Shown here piece by piece: positions 7,373-16,772 of a stretch of 43,267 nucleotides of DNA; position 1 is the first letter of the stretch, and the number at the start of each line of letters is the position of its first letter. This DNA comes from JABAYQ01 sp018608925 (GTDB lineage Bacteria > Bacteroidota > Bacteroidia > Flavobacteriales > UBA7312). The DNA lies in NCBI GenBank assembly GCA_037625715.1, contig JASJHQ010000051.1:1-43267 (forward strand). The letters are read 5' to 3'. Made by a program: the position numbers and the translations under genes. The notes under the pieces were generated by a model. That model worked only from the letters and a program-made list of their open reading frames with translations, searched no databases and had not been told where the DNA came from.

Positions 7373-7386
7373 CAACACTATTGCAA
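7370..7386. promoter_or_regulatory. Zur-type palindrome 2
   Basis: TTGCAACACTATTGCAA is a near-perfect inverted repeat (TTGCAA arms) sharing the GCAACA half-site with palindrome 1. It ends 4 bp before the receptor ATG at 7391. Confidence 0.65.
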
Positions 7387-7390
7387 AAAT

Positions 7391-9565
7391 ATGAAATTCT
7401 ACATCCATCTTATACTATTTCTAATTTTAAATCTCTCTTTGCTAGCCCAAGAGAAAAAAATTGTTTTAGACTCAAACAAGCAAGGAATAGAAAATGTAGA
7501 AATATACTTACCAGATTATGATCTTATTATTTATACTGATTCCAATGGTGAATTTAGCCTTCCTCCAAATCACGACATCTATTTAATAGCGAGCAAAAAA
7601 GGGTATAAAACCATATCTACTGTTGTAAAACAAGAGACAGCGACTAAATTAACTTTAGAAAAACTACACGTTGAACTTGATGAGATAATTGTTTCTACTA
7701 TAAATCATAAGCTAAGTTCTAATCAAACTCTAAGCATAAGTTCTAAAAAGATAAATCGTATAAATAATACCTCAAGTAATTTTGTACAAGCCCTAAATAA
7801 TATCTCCGGAATAGACAATGTCTCTACAGGAACAGGGATAAATAAAGTGGTTGTTAGAGGTCTATCTGGATCAAGAGTGGTTACCTATATTAACGGTGTC
7901 AGAATCGAAAACCAACAGTGGGGAGGTGACCACGGCATAGGCTTTACGAGCCTAGGATTTTCAAAAGTAGAAATAATGAAAGGTCCTTCTAGCATTATGT
8001 TTGGAGCGGACGCTTTAGGAGGTGTGCTATACTTTGTAGACGAGCCATTCGAAAGAAATGAAAAATTCAAAATAAACTATAACTCATTATTCGAGTCAAC
8101 CAATTTATACTTCAACAATCAATTAAGCACAAAATGGTCTTCCGGCAATTTTAAAATAAACGCATATGCCGAATACGGAAAAGCATCTGACTACAAACTG
8201 CCACAAGGAAAATATTTATACAACTCTAGATTTGAAAACAAGGCTATAAAAGTAATAGTGGGCTACAGTAAAAACAGATGGCTTATAAATGCAAAATACC
8301 AACTTAATGATAATTACGCAGGCGTACCAGGCCACAGTCATGAAGCCGTACCCACAATAGATGATCTAACTAGTAACAATACATTCAGACATAAATCACG
8401 ACCAGCTCAATTTGTAACTAATCAGATCGCTAATATCGAAAACACCTTTTTACTTCAAAACTCTAAACTAAAACTAGACCTTAGCTACACCCTCAATCAA
8501 TTGCGAGAGTACGAAGCATGGACAGTACCCGAGATTGATTTAGATTTGAGCACCAACCAATGGAACTTTAGATGGCACAAAAACATTAAAGACAAAATTA
8601 ACCTTACAATAGGAACCCAAGGATCAAGACAATATAACAGAAATCAACCGGCCAGAACTCAAATATTAGAAGACGCTAATTTATTTGACATAGGCTATTA
8701 CGGACTAATCGATTACGAATCGAAGCTTATAAATGTATCTGTAGCATCTAGAATTGATAGAAGAAAAATTGAAACCATTGAAACACCATCTTTTTCAAAA
8801 ACATATGATGGAAACAGTATTTCTTTAGGATTAAACAAATCAATTAAAAACCATACACTGAGACTAAACTATTCTAGCGGATTGAGAACACCACATTTAA
8901 CAGAACTATTAGCAGACGGCGTTCACCACGGAACAAATCGTTTTGAAAGAGGAAATCCTGATTTGAAAATTGAAAAAGGACAACAAATTGATTTTAACTA
9001 TGAGTGGGCAAACGAACACTTAGGATTTATCGTTAATCCGTTTATTCATAAAATCGACAACTTTATTAATTTATCTCCTACATTAGAATGGGAAGACATC
9101 TACCCTGTTTACGAATACCAACAATTCGAATTTGCAAACTTACAAGGAGCGGAAATAAATTTACATTATCATCCTCATTTCTTACACCAACTACATTTCG
9201 AACAAAGCTACTCTTTCATTGAAGGAACAAGCAATAATGATTCGGCTCTGGCATTAATCCCTTCCAATAAAATATATTCGGAGGTTAGCTACAGTTTTAA
9301 AAATGCAAAAATTATTAAAAAAATAATTACATCGCAATCTTATCACTTCTCAAAAGAAGACGTAGCATTCAACGAACAGCCATCCAAATCTTATCAACTA
9401 ATTGACCTTTTCTTAGAGTGGAAACACAAAAACCGTTTAAGTGGGAACTTAGGGGTTAGAAATATTCTAAACACAGAATATATACCTCACTTATCCTCAC
9501 TAAAAAGATTTGATGTATTTAACCCTGGGAGATCATTTTATTTTAAAATCAATGTGGAAATTTAA
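7391..9565 (+). CDS. TonB-dependent outer-membrane receptor, probable zinc uptake
   Basis: A 724-residue receptor. Signal peptide 1-20 (ending LSLLAQ), a carboxypeptidase-regulatory-like N-terminal domain (about 22-95), a plug domain (about 100-205; VVVRGLSG, YINGVRIENQQWGGDHG, VEIMKGPSSIMFGADALGGVL), then the 22-strand barrel, ending with an aromatic-rich terminal strand (RSFYFKINVEI). Such receptors import metal complexes or other ligands across the outer membrane using TonB energy. Zinc is inferred from the adjacent zur gene, the operator overlapping its promoter and a VPGHSHE loop in the barrel. The start is ATG 7391; an in-frame TTG at 7370 lies within the promoter and is rejected. The His/Cys-rich lipoprotein gene follows 72 bp downstream. 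Confidence 0.85.
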   Translation: MKFYIHLILFLILNLSLLAQEKKIVLDSNKQGIENVEIYLPDYDLIIYTDSNGEFSLPPNHDIYLIASKKGYKTISTVVKQETATKLTLEKLHVELDEIIVSTINHKLSSNQTLSISSKKINRINNTSSNFVQALNNISGIDNVSTGTGINKVVVRGLSGSRVVTYINGVRIENQQWGGDHGIGFTSLGFSKVEIMKGPSSIMFGADALGGVLYFVDEPFERNEKFKINYNSLFESTNLYFNNQLSTKWSSGNFKINAYAEYGKASDYKLPQGKYLYNSRFENKAIKVIVGYSKNRWLINAKYQLNDNYAGVPGHSHEAVPTIDDLTSNNTFRHKSRPAQFVTNQIANIENTFLLQNSKLKLDLSYTLNQLREYEAWTVPEIDLDLSTNQWNFRWHKNIKDKINLTIGTQGSRQYNRNQPARTQILEDANLFDIGYYGLIDYESKLINVSVASRIDRRKIETIETPSFSKTYDGNSISLGLNKSIKNHTLRLNYSSGLRTPHLTELLADGVHHGTNRFERGNPDLKIEKGQQIDFNYEWANEHLGFIVNPFIHKIDNFINLSPTLEWEDIYPVYEYQQFEFANLQGAEINLHYHPHFLHQLHFEQSYSFIEGTSNNDSALALIPSNKIYSEVSYSFKNAKIIKKIITSQSYHFSKEDVAFNEQPSKSYQLIDLFLEWKHKNRLSGNLGVRNILNTEYIPHLSSLKRFDVFNPGRSFYFKINVEI

Positions 9566-9637
9566 AAATCACTCTGACGAGCTTTCAAAAAGCGAAATAG
9601 TTTTTTAACTATCAGTGTTTAATTTAATATTTAAAAA

Positions 9638-9913
9638 ATGAAAAAAGTAATCTTAGCTAGTGGTTTTATATTTCTAATGGCTTCATGTTCTGATGAAAGT
9701 GAATGTCACGAATGCCATATCGCTTACCAAAATGGAAACAACATTGAAATTGAGTACGAACTAGGCGAATATTGCGAATCTAATTTGCAAGATTTAGAAG
9801 CAAACGGATACGAACTAACGGAACAACAAATTGTTGGTAACGATACTATTCCAGCTGGAACTTATGCTCCTAGTGATATTCATTGTGAAGAACACCACGA
9901 CGACGATCATTAA
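9638..9913 (+). CDS. Small His/Cys-rich lipoprotein, probable zinc accessory protein
   Basis: A 91-residue protein with a lipoprotein signal ending in FLMASC (lipidated Cys17), so it is likely attached to a membrane facing the periplasm or outside. After the lipid anchor come ECHECH, EYCES and a C-terminal HCEEHHDDDH, a concentration of Cys, His and acidic residues typical of metal-binding proteins. It matches no family I can name. Position directly after the Zur-controlled receptor suggests it captures or buffers zinc for that receptor. A strong terminator at 9917-9953 ends the unit. Confidence 0.75.
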   Translation: MKKVILASGFIFLMASCSDESECHECHIAYQNGNNIEIEYELGEYCESNLQDLEANGYELTEQQIVGNDTIPAGTYAPSDIHCEEHHDDDH

Positions 9914-9916
9914 TAT

Positions 9917-9953
9917 AAAAAAAAGGCTAGAAAATTTTCTAGCCTTTTTTTTT
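9917..9953. terminator. Strong bidirectional terminator
   Basis: Perfect palindrome centred on 9934/9935, with stem core GGCTAGAAAA / TTTTCTAGCC flanked by an A-run on the left and a T-run on the right. It serves the zinc operon (+) and the cupredoxin gene (-), whose stop is at 9972. Confidence 0.88.
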
Positions 9954-9971
9954 AACATTTTTTCTAATGAA

Positions 9972-11420
9972 TTATTGCAATACAATCTTTTTATTGACAC
10001 TACCATCATTAGAAGTTAACTCTAAGAAATAAACTCCTTTTGGTTGAGCATTCATATCAATAGCCTTATTGTAAGAACCAACGAAATCCGTTAAAACTTC
10101 ATTATATAATTCTTCTCCTATCATATTTACAATTCTAATTGACATTGCTTGAACCTCAACAGACTCAAACGAAACATTAAACACATCTCTTGATGGATTT
10201 GGAAAGACTTCTAAAGACGAAACTAAGGAAGACAATCTTCCTGCCCCTAAAGTATAGTATTGAGGCTGTGTAAAGCTAGTTGCCCATGATGTTCCGTTTG
10301 AACCACAAGCACCTCTTATTCTCCAAGAGAAGTCGTTTCCAGTAGTTAATCCAAATTTAGTTTTAGAGTTAGTGTTTCCTGCTAAGTTATTCCAAGCCCA
10401 TACCTGACCACTAATCTCATCTGTTAACTCAAGGAAGTAATGGTCTGGAGCGCCTGATTCTGGCGTATTCCAATTCATCGTTATAGCAGTATTAGCTCCA
10501 TTAGAACTAGTAGTTAAGTTAGTTGCAACAGCATCACAAACATCTTCAGTTGTAAATGAAGAAAAATCTCCCCATCCAGAATGGTACATCGGATCAGGGT
10601 CACCATTAGCATCTATATTACCAGTACACCATGCCTTTGTATGCCATTCGTAATCTGTGCTAGGGTCAAAGTTACCTTTCAAGAAATTAATTCCGTCTTC
10701 AGTACCATTTACATAACGATACGAGTTTGTTCCTTCCTCACGTAATTTACCTTTTGATTGCCATACACCCCATTCAGCAGAAGGTCCATCAGCCATTAAA
10801 GTTGCCCAATTTGCTTCCGTTGAAACACTTAAGTTCTCTAAGTTAGCACATTGTGGCAATGTAGTATACTCGCTAGACGCTGACCAAACTGACTGGCAGT
10901 TAGTTGTTCCGTCTTCATTTAATACTCTAGCTCTTATATTCCATTGGTAAGTAGTACCTGGCTCCATAAAATAACGAGTTCTCGTTGTGCCCGTAAAGGC
11001 ATTGGAGTTAACAGGGCCAGCAGACATTACAGACCAAGAACTAGTACCTACAGCACGGTAACGAATCATGTAGTGAGATGGTGCAGCACTAGGTGCAGAC
11101 CAGTTAAACACTACTCTGTTGTGAATGATATTATCAACAAACATTCCTGTTGGTACAATATCACACGGATTATCTTCTACAACAGGCTCTGTGAAAGTTA
11201 AGCTTAATTCATCTGAACAAGAAGATGCATTATCTAATACAACAGCATTAAACGTACCATAACATAAACTAAATGGGTTTTGAGGAACGTCATCCAGATC
11301 ATACACTACAAAAGAATAATTTGAAGAACCACCTTGTCCACTTACTTGAATATATCCATCACAGGCTCCTGGCCCTGAAGGCTCACCTGACATTAATAAA
11401 ACTGCCTGGAATGAATTACA
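9972..11420 (-). repeat. Inverted homologous block A (C-terminal modules of cupredoxin protein)
   Basis: Encodes the same ~480-residue module string (from CNSFQAV to the end) as 23296-24741 on the opposite strand, at high protein identity. Together they form an imperfect inverted repeat of about 1.45 kb separated by about 11.9 kb. Confidence 0.85.
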
Positions 11421-13460
11421 ATAAGTACAAGATCCGTCGTCCTCAGAAGCGTTAGGATCGAAGTTGTCTGCACCACTATCCGTACATCCAGCAAAAACAC
11501 AACTACCATCATCTACTAAAGCAGATGAATCATAGTTTGATGCAGAAGGGTCCATGCAACCATAAAACTGGCTTTCCTCACATAAATCACAAGAATTAAA
11601 GCATACAGGATCCATTATAGAATCGCCACTTACCATCAAATCTCTATAGCCAGAAACAGCTTCACAAGCTAGACCTGAAACAGACTCTAAACCAGCAAAA
11701 CCTCCGTTTGCAAAACTAAATATATATTGAGCGTTAGCCGTTAAACTAACCGATGTCTGATATAATCCATTACCTATATCAGTAAGTGGATTTGCATCTA
11801 CATTGTATCCATTAAAACTACCAACGAGAGATACAACATCAGTAACCTCTTCATTACTCATGTCTACTTGAAAAGTAACTACTGCGGTTTGATTAACACA
11901 AACATCGCAAGAAGCAAAACAAACAGGCTCTAAAACATTTGCAATTGGTTCTACTTCATAAACACGATTAACAAACAATTGTGTAGAATCATCAGATGAA
12001 GTTGCTATAACACAAGATTCCGATCCTTCAAAAACTTCTTCATTAAAATTCAATCCGTTAGTGCTAAATTTATATTCTATTGGTCCAGCAGAAATTGCAA
12101 TTGTGGTAGTATAAATATTATCTCCGTCTTGGTCGTACAATTGATTACAAGTACCACACCATCCGTTAAAATCTCCATTAACATTTACAACTTCTACACC
12201 TGACATATCATAACCAGTCAAGTCTACAGCAAAAGTTACATCATATAAACAACCGAAATTTATAGTTGCGTCAGGATTATAATTACTTGCTGCAGAATCG
12301 GTACAACCTTCTATTCCGTCACCACAATCAAGGCAACTCTCAAAGCAAACGACATCTAAAACAATGTTAGATTCCATAGTTGATAATAATCTTGTAGGAT
12401 CAAACTGACCAGTAGGATCAAACTCCGTACAAGATGCTTCAGAGGCTAAAACCTCTACAGTTGTTTCGTTCACAACATATCTATAATTATGATCTGAATT
12501 CGCAGCTAAACTAAGTGGTTCAGACTCCCAGATAGTTCCACCTACATTAGTCATAGAAATGTATTGCCCTGGCTCCCATCCTGAAAAAGATCCCTGAATA
12601 GAGACTGTCTGTACTATATCTGAAAAATCAGCTACATTAACTGAGAAAACAACATCAACAGGAGGCAAAGGACATTGTGCATCACAACTGTTAAAACAAA
12701 AATCGTAAGAAGATTCTTGAGATGGAACGACTAATTGTCTGTCTCCATTATCCCAATAACCACAACCTTGGCCAGCAAAATTACCTTCCCAAGCACCATC
12801 AGCAGCAGCCCAACTACTATAGTATCCATTTCTAAATTTCCAATAGAATTGAGATCCTTCTTCTAAAGTTAGAGTTAATTCCCAAATACCATCTCCATCA
12901 TCATCATTCATTAAAAATCCGGGAGGAGTTCCGCCAGACAATCCGGCAGCAGTATATCCTAAGTCAGAATTATTAGAAACTTGCCAAGGACCTCCAGCCA
13001 CAAACACACCTGAAGGGCTAACTTCTTGATCTTGCATATTTACTCTAAAAGTAACATCTACTGGATTATCAGCAGTTGGTTCTTGTGGGTTTTGATATAA
13101 AACATTAATAGACCCAACCATGCCGTTTGCAGCATGACTACCAATAGAACAATCGTAATTATATGTTCCTGGCACATTAAATACATGCGTATAAATTAAG
13201 GCTCCAACAGTACTTGTCGCTCCAGAAACAAACGACTCTGGATTACCATAATCTTCACCTGTAATAGAGCTAACTTCTCCATTGACGTTATGAAAACCAC
13301 CGTCATTATACCAATAAACAGTATCACCCGAATTAATAGTCAAACTAGATGGAGAATAATAATAACTACCCGAATTAACTACGTGGCTATCAGCAAATAA
13401 TGAGGATCCGAAAAATAAAGACAGACACAGAAAAAGTAAATTTCGTAATTTAATAGGCAT
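9972..13460 (-). CDS. Secreted cupredoxin / glycan-binding-like multidomain protein with T9SS sorting tail
   Basis: 1162 residues. Signal peptide about 1-23. Plastocyanin-like copper domain about 25-122 with the type 1 ligands His57, Cys104, His109 and Met114 (GFHNV, CSIGSHAANGM). Four beta-sandwich modules follow, beginning near residues 136, 269, 405 and 527, each starting V-x-F-x-V and carrying a GSFNGW-type strand, as in starch-binding-like E-set domains; Cys-rich CF-SC-C and GCTDSAASNYNPDA linkers separate them. Next come a SprB-like module, fibronectin III-like modules (FNWSAPSAAPSHYMIRYR) and a type A T9SS tail (VFPNPSRDVF to KKIVLQ). The last 1449 bp encode the same modules as the end of the GH16 laminarinase at 21565. 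No catalytic domain is visible. I infer a surface or released copper protein tied to glucan use. Confidence 0.85.
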   Translation of the reverse strand: MPIKLRNLLFLCLSLFFGSSLFADSHVVNSGSYYYSPSSLTINSGDTVYWYNDGGFHNVNGEVSSITGEDYGNPESFVSGATSTVGALIYTHVFNVPGTYNYDCSIGSHAANGMVGSINVLYQNPQEPTADNPVDVTFRVNMQDQEVSPSGVFVAGGPWQVSNNSDLGYTAAGLSGGTPPGFLMNDDDGDGIWELTLTLEEGSQFYWKFRNGYYSSWAAADGAWEGNFAGQGCGYWDNGDRQLVVPSQESSYDFCFNSCDAQCPLPPVDVVFSVNVADFSDIVQTVSIQGSFSGWEPGQYISMTNVGGTIWESEPLSLAANSDHNYRYVVNETTVEVLASEASCTEFDPTGQFDPTRLLSTMESNIVLDVVCFESCLDCGDGIEGCTDSAASNYNPDATINFGCLYDVTFAVDLTGYDMSGVEVVNVNGDFNGWCGTCNQLYDQDGDNIYTTTIAISAGPIEYKFSTNGLNFNEEVFEGSESCVIATSSDDSTQLFVNRVYEVEPIANVLEPVCFASCDVCVNQTAVVTFQVDMSNEEVTDVVSLVGSFNGYNVDANPLTDIGNGLYQTSVSLTANAQYIFSFANGGFAGLESVSGLACEAVSGYRDLMVSGDSIMDPVCFNSCDLCEESQFYGCMDPSASNYDSSALVDDGSCVFAGCTDSGADNFDPNASEDDGSCTYCNSFQAVLLMSGEPSGPGACDGYIQVSGQGGSSNYSFVVYDLDDVPQNPFSLCYGTFNAVVLDNASSCSDELSLTFTEPVVEDNPCDIVPTGMFVDNIIHNRVVFNWSAPSAAPSHYMIRYRAVGTSSWSVMSAGPVNSNAFTGTTRTRYFMEPGTTYQWNIRARVLNEDGTTNCQSVWSASSEYTTLPQCANLENLSVSTEANWATLMADGPSAEWGVWQSKGKLREEGTNSYRYVNGTEDGINFLKGNFDPSTDYEWHTKAWCTGNIDANGDPDPMYHSGWGDFSSFTTEDVCDAVATNLTTSSNGANTAITMNWNTPESGAPDHYFLELTDEISGQVWAWNNLAGNTNSKTKFGLTTGNDFSWRIRGACGSNGTSWATSFTQPQYYTLGAGRLSSLVSSLEVFPNPSRDVFNVSFESVEVQAMSIRIVNMIGEELYNEVLTDFVGSYNKAIDMNAQPKGVYFLELTSNDGSVNKKIVLQ

Positions 13461-13484
13461 AAAAACACTGTTAAGTTAGTATAT

Positions 13485-13501
13485 AGTGTCAAATTTACAC
13501 T
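13485..13501. promoter_or_regulatory. Operator AGTGT-N7-ACACT, site 2 (cupredoxin gene)
   Basis: Perfect palindrome AGTGT-CAAATTT-ACACT. The minus-strand -7 element TAAATTTG (13490-13497) lies inside it, 24 bp upstream of the region before ATG 13460, so binding would block that promoter directly. Confidence 0.75.
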
Positions 13502-13542
13502 TTTAGCACAAAAAATCAAAAAAAAACAGCACAAATTAAATA

Positions 13543-13559
13543 AGTGTGAATATTACACA
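13543..13559. promoter_or_regulatory. Operator AGTGT-N7-ACACA, site 3 (adhesin/importer/hydrolase operon)
   Basis: AGTGT-GAATATT-ACACA, one mismatch from the other sites, 44 bp upstream of ATG 13603. A weak -7-like TAAATTG lies just downstream at 13570-13576. Confidence 0.62.
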
Positions 13560-13602
13560 AAGTTTTTATTAAATTGCAGTTCCTAATTTTTACAAGTTTA
13601 AG

Positions 13603-16600
13603 ATGAGAAAAAAGTTATTCTTTATTATGTGTTTTGTGTTTGTCATTTTTTGTGGCAAAGTAAATGCGCAATTCAGCCTAAAGGGGGATGCTTTTTTAAA
13701 TAGCTCAACAAACCAAACTTGCATTACACTTACCGCTGACGAGGCTTTTAAGGCCGGTGGCTTCTGGAGTAATATTCCTTTAGATCTAAACCAATCATTT
13801 GAAATTGCAACTACCATAAACTTTGGCTGCGACTCTGATCCTGATACAGGAGGAGACGGAATGGCTTTTGTTATTCAAAACCAAAGTGCAGACGCAGGAA
13901 TTAACGCTTTCGGAGGTGGAACTTTAGGATACGCAGGCATAACACCCTCTTTAGCTATTCAGATGGATACATACAGAGAAAACCCCATTGACTTTCCATT
14001 TGTAAATGATCCAGGAGGAGGTGTTTTCAACCTTCCTTATTATGACCACATGGCATTGATGCTAAACGGACAGGTTGACCACGACACTCCAGAAGATATT
14101 ATTACCGTTCCGTTTACTCCTTTCTACACTGACGTAGAGGATTGCACTACAGGAAACTTTCACCATATTACTATTTCTTGGGACGCTTCTACAAACAAAT
14201 TAGATGTATTTTACTGTAGCCAAGATGGAAACTTTAATACTATAAGTCAAACTATAGACATTACAAACACTGTTTTTAGTGGAAACAACATAGCTTACTG
14301 GGGCTTTACGGGAGCAACAGGAGGCGCTACGAACGAACAATCTGTTTGCATTGACTATTATAGCAATTCTCCAATAGTTCAAGACACTATTGTTTGCCTT
14401 GGAATTCCATTGGATTTAGATTTCTCTTATCTAGATTATTTCTCTTTCGAATGGAAAGATGAAAACGGAATTGTTATATCAAACAATCCTTCGATAAGTC
14501 TTAGCCCATCTAGTAACACTAACTACGAATTAACCCTAATAAATACTTGTAGCGGTTCTACTTTTAATAGATCTTTTGATGTAGAGGTATTGTCTCCTTC
14601 ACTACAAGAAATAAATGCACAGCATCAAGACGTGGAATGTTTCGGACAATCAACCGGACAACTTGCAGTAGATTTTATAGGTGCATTAGGAAGCGTGCAA
14701 TATTCTATTTCTGGAGGAGTAACGCAAAACACAAACCTTTTCACCAATCTAAATGCAAATAACTACACTATTAGCGCAACAGACCAAAATGGCTGCATAG
14801 ACAATTTAAACATTCAAATAAGCGAAGAAGCAGAACTAGTTTTAAATGTTGATAATGTTGTAGGCGTATTATGCAACACTTCCGCTACTGGCTCTATAGA
14901 AGTAACTCCCAGCGGAGGGTTTGGCTCGTACAACATTGGCTGGACAGACTTCAACGGAATAAATTATACCGACGAAGACTTATTTAACCTCAACGATGGA
15001 GTTTATAATTATTTTTTATCTGATTCTTATAATTGTCAAAACAATGGACAAGTAATAGTAGAACAACTAAACGATTTAGGAATTAATATTATAACTCAAG
15101 CAGACGCTCTTTGTTTTGAAGGGTTTTCTGGTGAGATTGAAGTGAACTCTACTGGAGGATCTGCTCCATTTGACTTCGATTGGACTGGGCCCAATAGTTA
15201 TATAGGAACAGGTAATAACATCACAAACATTGAGCAAGGAGACTACATTTTAACTCTAACAGATGACCAAAACTGTTACAAAGACTTTACATTTACCATC
15301 GACCAGCCCAATCAAGTAATTGTAGCATCCAACTCAATACCAGCTACATGTTTCAATTCTAATAATGGATCCATAAATATTGTTCATTTTGGAGGGACAG
15401 GAACAATAAGTGCTAACTTATTAGACAATACACTGAGTTTAATCTCTAACAACAACCTAACAAACGGATTGAATGCTGGAACTTACTACTCTTTTGCTCT
15501 AGACTCACAAGGCTGTAGCTCTGACACATCTACAATTATAGTAAGCTCTCCCACTCAAATTCAAATTAACCTATTACAATCTCAAGAACCTAAATGTTTC
15601 GGCTCAAACGACGGAAATATTATAATCGATGTTTCAGGAGGAACTACACCATACTCAAGCTTCGACTGGACTGGTGACAATGGATATTCTAGCAGCTCTC
15701 AAAACATTACTCAATTATTGGCAGGCAATTATCAAATCACAATAAACGACGACAATAATTGCAGTAGAGTTGAAGATTTTATTATTGCTCAACCAGACAA
15801 AATAACAATCAATGAAGGGACTATTGGTTATGTGAAATGTACCGGCACAAACACAGGGTCTATTGCTGTTGACATTGACGGAGGAACAACTCCTTATCAA
15901 TCATTTAGCTGGACTGGGCCAAACGGCTTCAACTCAAACAATAAAGACATAGACAGCTTATACCAAGGAAATTATTTCATAAGCATGGAAGACGACAATG
16001 GGTGTTTAAGCGATAGTGTTTTTACCGTTTTCGAACCAGACTCCATACTTCAGTTTAGCTACACCACGACAAGATCTTGCTCTATTGAAAAGATTGGAAC
16101 TGCTGTAATAGAAATTTCTGGAGGAATACCTCCTTATAATGTAGACTGGTTTGGGCTAGACCCTGACGCACTTGCATATGGAAACAATTTTGTTGAAATA
16201 AGCGATTTAGCAAACTGCATTGTTACAGACTCGATCAAAATAAACTTATTTAATAATCCGACAGCAAAATTTAACATTGACACATTACTTCGCAAAAACA
16301 TAAACTATTCCTTAGACAACAGATCTATCGCAAGTACAGAGTGGTTATGGACAATTGATGAATCTTATCAGCTAGATATGTTTTACCCTATTATTAGCTT
16401 TGGAGATACCGGAGTTCATAGCATACACTTGCAAGCAACAAACATATTTGGATGTAGCGACACTATATCAAAAAACATAGTGGTAGCAGAAGAATTAGTT
16501 CACTACATCCCAAATACCTTTTCACCAAATGAAGACGGTGTAAACGATGTGTTTAACGTTTCTATTGAGAATTTTTCAAGATATAGGTTAATAGTTTTCA

Positions 16601-16770
16601 ATAGATTTGGCCAAATTATTTTTGATTCGACCGATAATGAAAACGAAGGATGGGATGGAAAATACAACGGTCAATATGTTCCCATTGGAACGTACGTTTA
16701 TAGATTTGAAGCAAATGATTTGTTTGGCAAATTAATTGTAGAAAATAATAAAGTTAATTTAATTAGATAA
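13603..16770 (+). CDS. Lectin-domain SprB-like surface adhesin with CHU_C terminus
   Basis: 1055 residues. Signal peptide 1-22 (FCGKVNA). Residues about 23-260 resemble the legume (L-type) lectin fold used by bacterial surface lectins: FEIATTINFG, GGDGMAFVIQ, GYAGITPSLAIQMDTY, HHITISWDASTNKLDVFY. Then come seven SprB-type repeats of about 70 residues, each with a leading cysteine (CFGQSTG, CFEGFSG, CFNSNNG, CFGSNDG, CTGTNTG) and a GDY/NYTI-D-NGC strand. The C-terminal 90 residues are the gliding-motility-associated T9SS domain (YIPNTFSPNEDGVNDVF, NRFGQIIF, GWDGKYNGQ). SprB-type proteins are moved along the surface by the gliding motors. It is first in an operon with four sugar-use genes (2-nt gap to the next), so I infer a mobile glucan-binding adhesin. 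Confidence 0.85.
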   Translation: MRKKLFFIMCFVFVIFCGKVNAQFSLKGDAFLNSSTNQTCITLTADEAFKAGGFWSNIPLDLNQSFEIATTINFGCDSDPDTGGDGMAFVIQNQSADAGINAFGGGTLGYAGITPSLAIQMDTYRENPIDFPFVNDPGGGVFNLPYYDHMALMLNGQVDHDTPEDIITVPFTPFYTDVEDCTTGNFHHITISWDASTNKLDVFYCSQDGNFNTISQTIDITNTVFSGNNIAYWGFTGATGGATNEQSVCIDYYSNSPIVQDTIVCLGIPLDLDFSYLDYFSFEWKDENGIVISNNPSISLSPSSNTNYELTLINTCSGSTFNRSFDVEVLSPSLQEINAQHQDVECFGQSTGQLAVDFIGALGSVQYSISGGVTQNTNLFTNLNANNYTISATDQNGCIDNLNIQISEEAELVLNVDNVVGVLCNTSATGSIEVTPSGGFGSYNIGWTDFNGINYTDEDLFNLNDGVYNYFLSDSYNCQNNGQVIVEQLNDLGINIITQADALCFEGFSGEIEVNSTGGSAPFDFDWTGPNSYIGTGNNITNIEQGDYILTLTDDQNCYKDFTFTIDQPNQVIVASNSIPATCFNSNNGSINIVHFGGTGTISANLLDNTLSLISNNNLTNGLNAGTYYSFALDSQGCSSDTSTIIVSSPTQIQINLLQSQEPKCFGSNDGNIIIDVSGGTTPYSSFDWTGDNGYSSSSQNITQLLAGNYQITINDDNNCSRVEDFIIAQPDKITINEGTIGYVKCTGTNTGSIAVDIDGGTTPYQSFSWTGPNGFNSNNKDIDSLYQGNYFISMEDDNGCLSDSVFTVFEPDSILQFSYTTTRSCSIEKIGTAVIEISGGIPPYNVDWFGLDPDALAYGNNFVEISDLANCIVTDSIKINLFNNPTAKFNIDTLLRKNINYSLDNRSIASTEWLWTIDESYQLDMFYPIISFGDTGVHSIHLQATNIFGCSDTISKNIVVAEELVHYIPNTFSPNEDGVNDVFNVSIENFSRYRLIVFNRFGQIIFDSTDNENEGWDGKYNGQYVPIGTYVYRFEANDLFGKLIVENNKVNLIR

Positions 16771-16772
16771 TT

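Noticed and set aside
7370..7390. TTG start for the zinc receptor
   Set aside because: It falls within the promoter and operator; ATG 7391 opens a proper signal peptide.
9622..9638. AGTGT-TTAATTT-AATAT upstream of the 9638 lipoprotein as another regulon operator
   Set aside because: Only one arm matches, no clear -7 element adjoins it, and the gene fits the zinc unit better.
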